A stretch of DNA of 18,757 bases from contig DDWE01000006.1 of the NCBI GenBank assembly GCA_002345625.1, positions 309 through 19,065 on the forward strand. The letters are read 5' to 3'. Shown here piece by piece: positions 7,939-14,794 of this stretch (positions within the stretch are counted from its first letter, which is position 1; each line of letters starts with the position of its first letter). A model generated the notes under the pieces. The model did no database searches, had not been told where the DNA came from, and saw nothing but the letters and a program-made list of their open reading frames with translations. Both the position numbers and the translations under genes were made by a program. The DNA comes from Desulfuromonadaceae bacterium UBA2294. Its GTDB lineage: Bacteria; Desulfobacterota; Desulfuromonadia; Desulfuromonadales; UBA2294.

Positions 7939-7966
7939 TTGGCACGAATCGTGATTTCTGTATATA
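7939..7966 (+). promoter_or_regulatory. Candidate promoter of the molybdoenzyme operon (sigma-70 or sigma-54)
   Basis: Two readings overlap. TTGGCA (7939-7944), 16 nt, TATATA (7961-7966) is a fair sigma-70 promoter. TTGGCACGAATCGTGAT (7939-7955) has a perfect -24 element but GA instead of GC at -12. The activator-like palindromes 90-200 nt upstream favour the sigma-54 reading. A second TGGCACGAGTC at 7995-8005 lacks any -12 element. Confidence 0.4.
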
Positions 7967-8040
7967 GAGAATTCGGGATTTTTGACACTCTTTCTGGCAC
8001 GAGTCACCAATAAAACCAACACCAGCACATGGAGGAAAAC

Positions 8041-8352
8041 ATGAAAACAACCAGCAAGATTCTCACCGCCCTGCTCCTCATCATCTTCGCCGCAACCGCG
8101 GCCGTCGCCATCGAGGGGTCGTCCAAAGATTCGAAAAAGGGGAAGTACCTCTACAAGAAAAACTGCAAGGCCTGCCACACCAAGCCGGCCAACTCCAAGA
8201 CCATGGCCCAATGGCAGCGAATCTACGATTCAGGCGAGCACAAAGGTGGCGCTGAGGCCTGGGAAAAAATGTCGAAGGAAGACCTGCACCAGATCTTTTT
8301 CTATCTCTATGATCACGCTGCCGACTCGGCCCAGCCTGAGACTTGCGGGTAA
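8041..8352 (+). CDS. Periplasmic monoheme c-type cytochrome
   Basis: A 103-residue exported cytochrome. The ATG at 8041 is preferred over an in-frame ATG 12 nt earlier because that one lies inside the ribosome-binding site (GGAGGAAAAC). Residues 1-23 are a Sec signal (MKTTSK, hydrophobic LLLIIF, AVA cleavage). One heme motif, CKACH (C42, C45, H46), is present; M55 or M77 could be the distal ligand. A lone Cys (C102) is the penultimate residue. It is the first gene of the operon, 44 nt before the outer-membrane barrel gene. It probably carries electrons in the periplasm to or from the molybdoenzyme; direction and partner are inferred from the neighbourhood only. Confidence 0.9.
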   Translation: MKTTSKILTALLLIIFAATAAVAIEGSSKDSKKGKYLYKKNCKACHTKPANSKTMAQWQRIYDSGEHKGGAEAWEKMSKEDLHQIFFYLYDHAADSAQPETCG

Positions 8353-8396
8353 GCAAAGACGCTCCCTTTTAATTCCAAATTTCTGGAGGTACGACC

Positions 8397-9860
8397 ATGC
8401 GTAAACTGATTGGACTGCTGCTCGTCGCGCTACTCGCACTACCGGCCCTTGCCGGCGCAGCGACGGTCGACGATCTTGAAAAAAAGATGCAGGAGTTGCA
8501 GAAGCAGATTGACGAACTCTCCGCCAGCGCTAACAAGGGTGAACTGCACGCCGCCACCGACCGCATCCAGTTCTACGGCGACCTGCGCACCAAAGCTGAC
8601 AGTCTGACCTATCGTGATGTCCGCTGGTTTATTCCCGGCGCACCGCCAACCGCCCTGAAATACAACCTCAACAACTCCATTCTCTACACCACCCGCTTGC
8701 GCCTGAACATGAAAGCGAAGGTGTGGGATAATGTCGATTTTGCCGGTCGTCTCTCCATGTACAAAAACTGGGGTGACTCCACCTCGGTCAAGGTGATGGA
8801 TTCATTCACCGGCGTCACCATGGATGGCACCAACAGCGGCAACACCACCGGCGATACCTTGCGGGTTGAGCGCGCCTACTTCAACTGGAAGGATATCGGC
8901 GGCTCCAACTTCTATCTCTCCATCGGCCGGCGCCCCTCGACCTACGGCCCACCGACCCAGTACCGTGAAAACGAGCTGCGTGGTGGCACTCCGTCCGGCC
9001 ACCTGGTCAACTTCAACTTTGACGGTGTCACCGCCGGTTACCACCTCAGCGAACTGACCGGCATCGAAGGCCAGACCATTCGTTTCTGCTACGGTCAGGG
9101 TTACGAGTCGGACCTCGGCAACGGCGAACTCATGGGCAACCAGTCCCTCAAGGATACGCATCTGGGTGGGTTCAATATTGACGCACTTGACGATGGCACC
9201 AACTTTGTCCAGTTGACCCTGTTCCGCGCTCAGGACATCACCGACGGCTTCAAGAGCCTTGCCGTTCTGCAGGATGCCTCGGGCCTCCCTGTCGTTGTCC
9301 GGATGCAAGCGACAACCAACGTCGGCAACATGTGGATTGGCGGTCTCGGTCTGGCTCGCGAAGAGGACAACGGCCTGAAGTACTTCGCCTCCTTCGGTTG
9401 GAACCAGTCTGATCCGAACGGGCGCGTTTCCCAATTCCCGACCATGTTTGGTGGCCCCGCTTTCGGCGGACTGCTCTCCGAAGACGGCAAAGGCAAAGAG
9501 AACGGCTACTCCGTCTACGCCGGGATTCAGATTCCGACTGGCGACATCGGCAAGATCGGCTTCGAGTACAACTACGGCAGCCAGTACTGGTTCAACTTTG
9601 TTCAGGCGCAGGATGACATCGCTGGACCGAAACTTGCCGCCCGCGGCCACGTTGGCGAGGCTTACTACATCTTCGACATCAACCCGAACATGTTTATCAA
9701 GATCGGTGGACTGTTCTACGACTACCAGTACACCGGCAGCGGAAACCCGATCGGCAAGCCGACCAAGATCTCGGCTTTGACCGGTTACGAGTTTCACAGC
9801 ATGATGCCGGTTATTGACAAAGTCTATGATGGTTATGCTTCGATGACAGTGAAATTCTAA
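8397..9860 (+). CDS. Outer-membrane beta-barrel porin-like protein
   Basis: A 487-residue exported protein with a Sec signal peptide (residues 1-21, ending in AGA) and a short coiled coil (VDDLEKKMQELQKQIDEL, about residues 24-41). Alternating aromatic/polar beta-strand segments of a barrel follow (for example RIQFYGDLRTKADS and VYAGIQIPTGDIGKIGFEY). It ends in VKF, the C-terminal aromatic of Bam-assembled outer-membrane proteins. The layout resembles the DUF3373-type barrels common in Desulfuromonadales, though that family name is from memory. A good GGAGG precedes the ATG. Placement between a periplasmic cytochrome and a molybdopterin oxidoreductase suggests it admits the substrate of that enzyme, or helps move electrons across the outer membrane. 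No heme motif is present in the barrel itself. Confidence 0.85.
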   Translation: MRKLIGLLLVALLALPALAGAATVDDLEKKMQELQKQIDELSASANKGELHAATDRIQFYGDLRTKADSLTYRDVRWFIPGAPPTALKYNLNNSILYTTRLRLNMKAKVWDNVDFAGRLSMYKNWGDSTSVKVMDSFTGVTMDGTNSGNTTGDTLRVERAYFNWKDIGGSNFYLSIGRRPSTYGPPTQYRENELRGGTPSGHLVNFNFDGVTAGYHLSELTGIEGQTIRFCYGQGYESDLGNGELMGNQSLKDTHLGGFNIDALDDGTNFVQLTLFRAQDITDGFKSLAVLQDASGLPVVVRMQATTNVGNMWIGGLGLAREEDNGLKYFASFGWNQSDPNGRVSQFPTMFGGPAFGGLLSEDGKGKENGYSVYAGIQIPTGDIGKIGFEYNYGSQYWFNFVQAQDDIAGPKLAARGHVGEAYYIFDINPNMFIKIGGLFYDYQYTGSGNPIGKPTKISALTGYEFHSMMPVIDKVYDGYASMTVKF

Positions 9861-9879
9861 CCTGCTCCGTGTGCAAGTA

Positions 9880-9909
9880 TAAGGGGGAGAGGGTCGCCTC
9901 TCCCCCTTA
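9880..9909 (+). terminator. GC-rich hairpin between porin and molybdoenzyme genes (attenuator or mRNA-stability element)
   Basis: A 13-bp stem pairs 9880-9892 (TAAGGGGGAGAGG) with 9897-9909 around a 4-nt GTCG loop. It is followed by AAATGG rather than a T run, so it is more likely a partial terminator or a 3'-end stabiliser than a full stop. It sits 20 nt after the porin stop. Confidence 0.6.
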
Positions 9910-9969
9910 AATGGCTCCTAAATATTTAATTATTCGCATTATTACGTTATAACGATAAAGGAGAAAACC

Positions 9970-12171
9970 GTGTCCCGTCTGATCGATAAAAAACTAAGCC
10001 GGCGACGCTTTATAGGCCTTTCATCCTGCACTCTGGCCACTGCGGTGGTCGGTTCGCAGGTCAAAGTCCTGCGTGCCCTGGCAACCAGTGGAGACATCAG
10101 TGCGCCGGTGGCCGGCAAAGACGACAGCATCTTTACCACCTGCGGCATGTGCGTCAACAAGTGCGGGGTCATCGCGCGCGTTCGTGACGGTGTCATCCGC
10201 AAACTCGACCCGAACCCCCATTTCATTAAAAGCCGCGCCATGCTCTGCGCGCGCGGCAACGCCGGGGTCAAGGTGGTCTACGACCCGGATCGGCTCAAGT
10301 ACCCCCTGATTCGTACCGGCGCGCGCGGTGAAGGCAAATTCCGCAAGGCGACCTGGGCTGAAGCCCTTGACCTGGTGGCAAAAAACCTCAACACCATCGC
10401 CGACAAGTACACCCGCGCCGGCGTCATGTTCGCATCGACGGAAGGGACCTATCAGGACCATTTCTTCAATCAACTCGCCGAGTGTTTTGGTTCTCCGAAC
10501 ACCGTGCGCCATCCGACGTTGTGTCTGTCGTCAAACATCCAGGGTTTTTCGGCCACCTTCGGCACCAATCCGACCCCGGATGTCCTGAACGCCGACTACA
10601 TCATCATGAGCGGCGCCAACCGCTCGGAAGCCCTGATTACCCCCGACTCCATCGACATGCTCAAAGGCGATGGCGGCCGGCGCAAGGTGATCTACCTCGA
10701 CCCGCGCTTCACCAAAACAGCGGCCAAAGCCGACAAGTGGTTCCCGATCAAGGCCGGTACCGACATGGCCTTCATCCTCGCTATGATCAACGTCATCGTC
10801 AGCGAGGGGCTCTACGACAAGACCTATCTGCAAAACAACACCGTCGGATTCGACAAACTGCTGCCGCACGTGGCGTCCTACACTCCAGAGTGGGCACAGG
10901 ATGAATGCGAAATCGCCGCTGATGATATCCGCAAGGTGGCGCGTGAGTTTGCAGAAGCGGCTCCGAAAGCGGTTTACTACCAGGGTCGTCGTTCCTCCTT
11001 TGCCAGCAACGACACCCAGATGCGCCGAGCCATGGCGATCCTCAACGCAATTGTCGGCAACTGGGACGTCAAAGGGGGCATGCTCCCCAACGCCGGCATC
11101 AAGTTAACTCCGCATGACTACCTTGCCCCATGGTACGACGATGTTCCCGAGCGCATCGACGCCGGCAGCGTCGCCTTTCTGTCGGAGAAAGACGGGTCCT
11201 GGCCGGTGGTGCAGGAGCGTGTCCTCGCGGCCGATCCCTACCCGGTCAAGGGGATGATGATCTACAAGCAAAACGTGCTCTCCTCAGTACCGGATCGCGC
11301 AAAAACCTTGAAGATGATGGATCAGATGGATTTCATCTGCTGCATCGACATCACCATGAGCGATGCCGCCTGGTACTCCGATGTCGTTCTGCCGGAAGCG
11401 ACCTACCTTGAGCGTCAGGACCCGATCGAGTCACTCGGCGGGCCAGTGCCGGTGGCAGTCTTTCGCCAGCCGGCCATTGAAGCCCAGTTTGAGAGCAAAC
11501 CCTGCCTATGGATCATGCAGGAACTGGCGACCCGACTCGGTGAAGAGATTGCCGAAACTTTTGACTTCACCATGGACGAGTACATCCACCATCAGGTGAA
11601 GAACAATCCGCAGATCCTGACCGACCTGAAGGAGAAGGGGGTTTACTTCGAGCGCACCGAGCCAAACTACGGTTCAACCCTCGGCAAGAGGCTGAAGACG
11701 GTCAGCGGCAAGATCGAAATCTACTCACAGCGTTATGCCGACAAAGGGCTCGATCCGCTGCCGGTCTACATCTCACCGACAAAAATTCCGGCCGGCAAGT
11801 ACCGGCTCATCGTTGGTCGTCACGCCTTCTTTACCCACGGTACGACAGCGAACAATGCCTACCTGCACGAAATCATGCCGGAGAATACCCTGTGGCTGCA
11901 CTCGGCAGCAGCGGCGCAAGCCGGCCTCACTCATGGTCAGACGGTCAAGGTGCGCAGTTCAGTCGGCGAAGAGACTCTGAACCTGGAGGTCACTGACAAG
12001 ATCCGCCCCGATTGCGTCTACATGGCGCACGGTTTCGGAGTGCTGTCCAAGGGGCTGAGCAACATTTACGGCAAGGGCGGCTGCGACGCGGCGTTGATCG
12101 AAACCAAATATTGCCCGATCTCCGGTAACGCGGCCATGCATGAAACCCTGGTTGAAGTCGTTCCGGCCTGA
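9970..12171 (+). CDS. Molybdopterin oxidoreductase catalytic subunit, PsrA/PhsA-like, Tat-exported
   Basis: A 733-residue catalytic subunit of a complex iron-sulfur molybdoenzyme. It begins with GTG at 9970 behind AAAGGAG. A twin-arginine signal SRRRFIG (residues 10-16) with a hydrophobic stretch and LRALA cleavage region sends it to the periplasm. A [4Fe-4S] site is formed by C58, C61, C65 and C93 (CGMCVNKC...LCARG). C185 in RHPTLCLSSN is at the expected molybdenum-ligand position, and Cys there is typical of the polysulfide/thiosulfate reductase branch. The C-terminal cofactor domain has HGFG, YGKGG and PISGNAA. Length agrees with PsrA/PhsA (about 750) rather than the longer ArrA. Genes for the Fe-S and membrane subunits follow directly. 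The substrate (polysulfide, thiosulfate, or another oxyanion) is not decidable by eye. Confidence 0.93.
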   Translation: MSRLIDKKLSRRRFIGLSSCTLATAVVGSQVKVLRALATSGDISAPVAGKDDSIFTTCGMCVNKCGVIARVRDGVIRKLDPNPHFIKSRAMLCARGNAGVKVVYDPDRLKYPLIRTGARGEGKFRKATWAEALDLVAKNLNTIADKYTRAGVMFASTEGTYQDHFFNQLAECFGSPNTVRHPTLCLSSNIQGFSATFGTNPTPDVLNADYIIMSGANRSEALITPDSIDMLKGDGGRRKVIYLDPRFTKTAAKADKWFPIKAGTDMAFILAMINVIVSEGLYDKTYLQNNTVGFDKLLPHVASYTPEWAQDECEIAADDIRKVAREFAEAAPKAVYYQGRRSSFASNDTQMRRAMAILNAIVGNWDVKGGMLPNAGIKLTPHDYLAPWYDDVPERIDAGSVAFLSEKDGSWPVVQERVLAADPYPVKGMMIYKQNVLSSVPDRAKTLKMMDQMDFICCIDITMSDAAWYSDVVLPEATYLERQDPIESLGGPVPVAVFRQPAIEAQFESKPCLWIMQELATRLGEEIAETFDFTMDEYIHHQVKNNPQILTDLKEKGVYFERTEPNYGSTLGKRLKTVSGKIEIYSQRYADKGLDPLPVYISPTKIPAGKYRLIVGRHAFFTHGTTANNAYLHEIMPENTLWLHSAAAAQAGLTHGQTVKVRSSVGEETLNLEVTDKIRPDCVYMAHGFGVLSKGLSNIYGKGGCDAALIETKYCPISGNAAMHETLVEVVPA

Positions 12172-12189
12172 TAAGAGGAGTTGATGATT

Positions 12190-12750
12190 ATGAAGAATAA
12201 ACGCTTTGCCATCGTCCTTGACACCAAGCGGTGCATCGACTGTAAAGCCTGCACGGTGGCTTGCAAGACCGAAAACCATGTGCCGCTCGGGACCGACAAC
12301 TACCGCAACTGGGTCGGCCCTGAACCGTTGCGCGGCACCTACCCTAACCTCGGTCAAACCTTCACCCCGAGCCAGTGCCAGCACTGCAGTAACCCGCCCT
12401 GTGAGCATGTCTGCCCGACCGGAGCCACGACAGTGACCCCGGACGGCATCGTTCATGTCATCGAGCACAAATGTATCGGCTGCAAGTATTGCATGACCGC
12501 CTGCCCTTACGACGCCCGTTACTACAACGAGGAGATCGAAGCGGTCGACAAGTGTACTTTCTGCTCACAGCGCATCTACGGCGAAAACGGCCAGTTACCG
12601 GCCTGCGTTGAAACCTGCCCGACCAAAGTCCGGGTGTTCGGCGATCTTAACGACCCGAACAGTGATGTCTCAAAACTGCTGGCCAAGCACCCTTCCCGCG
12701 TGCTCAAGCCCGCTCAGGGGACCAAGCCAAATCTGTACTATCTGATCTAA
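12190..12750 (+). CDS. Four-cluster ferredoxin subunit, PsrB/DmsB-like
   Basis: A 186-residue electron-transfer subunit with 16 cysteines in four groups: CIDCKACTVAC, CQHCSNPPCEHVC, CIGCKYCMTAC, and CTFC with CVETC. This is enough for four [4Fe-4S] clusters, as in PsrB, PhsB and DmsB. The ATG at 12190 is chosen because GAGGAG ends 9 nt before it; ATG 12184 is only 3 nt away and a TTG at 12181 is less likely. No signal sequence is present, so it is probably exported as a folded complex with the Tat-tagged catalytic subunit. It lies 18 nt after that gene and 12 nt before the membrane anchor gene. Its role is to pass electrons from the quinol-oxidising anchor to the molybdenum subunit. Confidence 0.94.
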   Translation: MKNKRFAIVLDTKRCIDCKACTVACKTENHVPLGTDNYRNWVGPEPLRGTYPNLGQTFTPSQCQHCSNPPCEHVCPTGATTVTPDGIVHVIEHKCIGCKYCMTACPYDARYYNEEIEAVDKCTFCSQRIYGENGQLPACVETCPTKVRVFGDLNDPNSDVSKLLAKHPSRVLKPAQGTKPNLYYLI

Positions 12751-12762
12751 AGGAGAGATACC

Positions 12763-13914
12763 ATGAGTTCCTTTTTGAAACATCGCCCGAGCCTCCCCTT
12801 ATGGCTCGGCCTACTGTCCATCGGCGTTCTCATCGGTGTGGCCGGCGCCCTCAACGTGCTGATCAACGGCCATGCCCAGGTCTACAACGTCACCCGCGAA
12901 GTGCCTTGGGGAATTTTGATCGCGACCTACGTTTTTCTCGTGGTCTCGAGTACCGGCCTGTGCCTGCTGTCGAGCCTCGGCCATGTCTTTGGCATCGAGA
13001 AATTCGAATTTATCGGCAAGCGCGCCATTATCCTGGCCATTATCACCCTGCTCTGTGGCTTCGGCGCCATCGGCATGGAGATCAATCACCCGATCCGGCT
13101 CGCGATTTATGCCATCATCAGCCCCAACTTCACCTCCGCCATCTGGTGGATGGGGACTCTCTACGGGCTCTATCTGGTTTTGCTCAGCGGCGAGCTCTAC
13201 TTTTTGATGAAGGGTATGCACAAAGGTGCTTTTACCATGGGCATGCTCGGGTTCATTGCTGCTGTTTCAGCGCACTCCAACCTTGGCGCCGTCTTTGGCC
13301 TGCTTGAAGCCCGTCCGTTTTGGCACGGCTCGTTTCTGCCGATTTATTTCATCCTCTCGGCGCTGGTCTCCGGTGGCGCCATCGTCAGTTTGATTGTCTA
13401 CTTCAATTACAAACAAAGCGGGACCCCGATACCGCAGAAATACGAAGCCTTTTTCGACACCCTTGGCCGCCTGCAGACTCTGTTCCTGATGGTTCTGGTT
13501 TTCTTCGTAATCTGGAAGATTATTCCGGGCATTTACGGCCATCCACCGGAAAAGTATGAAGCAACCATGGCGATGCTCACTGGTCCCCTCGCCTTTAATT
13601 TCTGGTTCTTCGAAGTGCTGCTTGGCCTGCTGATCCCGATCACGTTACTGATCAACCCGCGCACCCGCACCCCGATGGGGGTCATGTGGGCCGGAATTTC
13701 AGCCACCGTCGGCATCTTCTTCATGCGCTACGATCTGGTGATTGGTGGCCAATTAGTCAGCATGCGTGCTGGCACCGCCGATTTGCGCGACGGTCTGCTG
13801 CACTACGTGCCGTCAATAACCGAATTCGCCATCGTCATCGGCGCCATCTCGACCTGCCTGCTGCTCTACACCCTGGCCGAGAAGTTTCTCCCCCTCGACG
13901 CCGACGAGCATTAG
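12763..13914 (+). CDS. NrfD/PsrC-family membrane anchor subunit
   Basis: A 383-residue integral membrane protein with about nine to ten hydrophobic helices, matching the NrfD/PsrC family that exchanges electrons with the quinone pool without heme. Recognisable parts are the early NVTREVPWGILIATYVF segment, GAIGMEINHPIRL, SAIWWMGTLYGLYL, and a final helix before a short charged tail. AGGAGAG precedes the ATG. It closes the operon: a strong terminator lies 27 nt past the stop. With the two preceding genes it forms a standard three-subunit menaquinol-linked periplasmic reductase. These complexes can in principle run in either direction, so reductase is the more likely reading rather than a proven one. 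Confidence 0.93.
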   Translation: MSSFLKHRPSLPLWLGLLSIGVLIGVAGALNVLINGHAQVYNVTREVPWGILIATYVFLVVSSTGLCLLSSLGHVFGIEKFEFIGKRAIILAIITLLCGFGAIGMEINHPIRLAIYAIISPNFTSAIWWMGTLYGLYLVLLSGELYFLMKGMHKGAFTMGMLGFIAAVSAHSNLGAVFGLLEARPFWHGSFLPIYFILSALVSGGAIVSLIVYFNYKQSGTPIPQKYEAFFDTLGRLQTLFLMVLVFFVIWKIIPGIYGHPPEKYEATMAMLTGPLAFNFWFFEVLLGLLIPITLLINPRTRTPMGVMWAGISATVGIFFMRYDLVIGGQLVSMRAGTADLRDGLLHYVPSITEFAIVIGAISTCLLLYTLAEKFLPLDADEH

Positions 13915-13941
13915 TCGCATCGACGGTTCTTTACCTCCATG

Positions 13942-13976
13942 GCGGGTCGGGCCACATAGCCGACCCGCATTTTTTA
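13942..13976 (+). terminator. Rho-independent terminator of the molybdoenzyme operon
   Basis: A 9-bp GC-rich stem GCGGGTCGG (13942-13950) pairs with CCGACCCGC (13960-13968) around a 9-nt loop, followed by ATTTTTT. It separates the respiratory operon from the downstream four-gene group. Confidence 0.92.
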
Positions 13977-14122
13977 TCCAGCCTCCCGACGTTTGTGCAG
14001 CGTTTAAAATCATATCGTCCTGCAAATTCACGCCCCTTCTTTTGCTTGAATGACCATTGAGCCCTTTTCCCGCATCCTTTCACAAAGCATAATGTCACGC
14101 CGAGTCACACAAATAATATATA

Positions 14123-14149
14123 TTGACTTTTGAATGCCTTGCCAATAAT
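14123..14149 (+). promoter_or_regulatory. Candidate sigma-70 promoter of the NifX-like/DUF302/permease/DUF134 group
   Basis: TTGACT (14123-14128) is followed after 15 nt by AATAAT (14144-14149), five of six matches to the -10; a 17-nt spacing would give the poorer TAATGT. The surrounding sequence is markedly AT-rich. Confidence 0.5.
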
Positions 14150-14162
14150 GTGCATATACACA
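14149..14162. promoter_or_regulatory. Imperfect palindrome overlapping the promoter (TGTGCATATACACA)
   Basis: TGTG-N6-CACA with six of seven pairs matching, at the 3' edge of the -10 region and 22 nt before the GTG start. The position suits a repressor operator. The DUF134 helix-turn-helix protein encoded at the end of the same group is an obvious candidate ligand, but this is only inference. Confidence 0.45.
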
Positions 14163-14183
14163 AAATAGGCTAGGAGGTCCGCT

Positions 14184-14360
14184 GTGAACACCGGTTTTTC
14201 GACATCCCATAATCAAGGGCAGGGATTCAACCATTTCGGGTCAGCACCCATGTCTCTCATCATCGCCCCTGAAACCGGCGCCATTGTGACTCAAGCCAAT
14301 CGCGACCTTGGCCATGGCCAAGGATGTGGTGAAACCCGTGCTAACGGTTGCGGCTGTTAA
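14184..14360 (+). CDS. Short NifX-like (iron-molybdenum cofactor-binding type) half-domain with Cys-Gly tail
   Basis: A 58-residue protein starting with GTG, supported by a perfect AGGAGGT 6 nt upstream. Residues 16-38 (NHFGSAP...APETGAIVTQA) resemble the first half of the NifX/NafY/NifB-C-terminal cofactor-binding fold, where HFGxxP, a short strand, ETGxI and then an Asn-rich turn are typical. The second half of the usual domain of about 100 residues is absent. Instead the protein ends GHGQGCGETRANGCGC, with C48, C56 and C58. The stop lies 24 nt before the DUF302 gene, with no frameshifted continuation visible, so it is probably a compact functional protein rather than a broken one. It could bind a metal cluster or sulfur species. 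The gene call is firm because of the ribosome-binding site; the family link is tentative. Confidence 0.72.
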   Translation: MNTGFSTSHNQGQGFNHFGSAPMSLIIAPETGAIVTQANRDLGHGQGCGETRANGCGC

Positions 14361-14384
14361 ATTTCAAAGCAAAGGAACACAACC

Positions 14385-14786
14385 ATGCAGGTTTACCGGA
14401 GCAAAACGACAAAACCAGTCACGACCTTTGTTGAGGATCTGGCTCGAATGGCTCAAACTGCCGGGTTTCTGATTCACAACGAAGATAAAATGGCAATGGC
14501 GCACACCTTTGGACGGCACGGCGTCGACGTTGCCGCCGGGTTCGATCTCCACATGGTGCAGATCTGCAATCCGAAGAAAGCCGCGCAAAGCCTGAGCAAA
14601 AACCCGGAAAGAGCGATCCTGATTCCCAAGTTCATTATGGTGTTCAGCCAGCAGGGCGAAACCCAGATCCGGTTATTAACATACTCGCAGGAAACGGTCG
14701 GACAACTCATAGATGATGCGGCGTTCCCCGCCTCTCTCGCCGAAAGTTTCACCCAGATTATTGACATCATTGAATCCGCCAGGTAG
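14385..14786 (+). CDS. DUF302-family protein
   Basis: A 133-residue soluble protein without signal peptide. The central block MVQICNPKKAAQSLSKNPER followed by LIPKFIMVFSQQGETQIRLL matches the DUF302 pattern (a strand, CNPxxA, then a hydrophobic IP-x-x-IxV strand and a Gly turn). The family's biochemical role is not established; members often sit near sulfur- or metal-related genes. AAAGGAAC precedes the ATG. The gene begins 24 nt after the short NifX-like gene and ends 8 nt before the permease, so it is a core member of one transcript. C47... type assignments are not attempted; the single visible Cys in the QICNP turn may be functionally relevant. Confidence 0.82.
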   Translation: MQVYRSKTTKPVTTFVEDLARMAQTAGFLIHNEDKMAMAHTFGRHGVDVAAGFDLHMVQICNPKKAAQSLSKNPERAILIPKFIMVFSQQGETQIRLLTYSQETVGQLIDDAAFPASLAESFTQIIDIIESAR

Positions 14787-14794
14787 GTCGCGCT

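Larger units (their letters stand above)
7737..8040. other. Regulatory interval upstream of the molybdoenzyme operon
   Basis: A stretch of about 300 nt with no gene. It holds the remainder of three operator-like palindromes, a CCCCCC run near 7781, the promoter-like element at 7939-7966, and the Shine-Dalgarno GGAGGAAAAC before the cytochrome ATG at 8041. Confidence 0.7.

Noticed and set aside
7995..8010. Second TGGCACG element as a sigma-54 promoter
   Set aside because: Only the -24 half is present; the sequence 10 nt after GG is CA, and a start here would leave very little leader before the ribosome-binding site.
8802..9797. 331-codon (-) strand open frame opposite the porin gene
   Set aside because: Antisense shadow of a well-supported outer-membrane protein; no initiation signal and no recognisable domain.
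14028..14234. 68-codon (-) frame between the two operons
   Set aside because: It covers the AT-rich promoter region and the start of the short NifX-like gene; it has no Shine-Dalgarno sequence.
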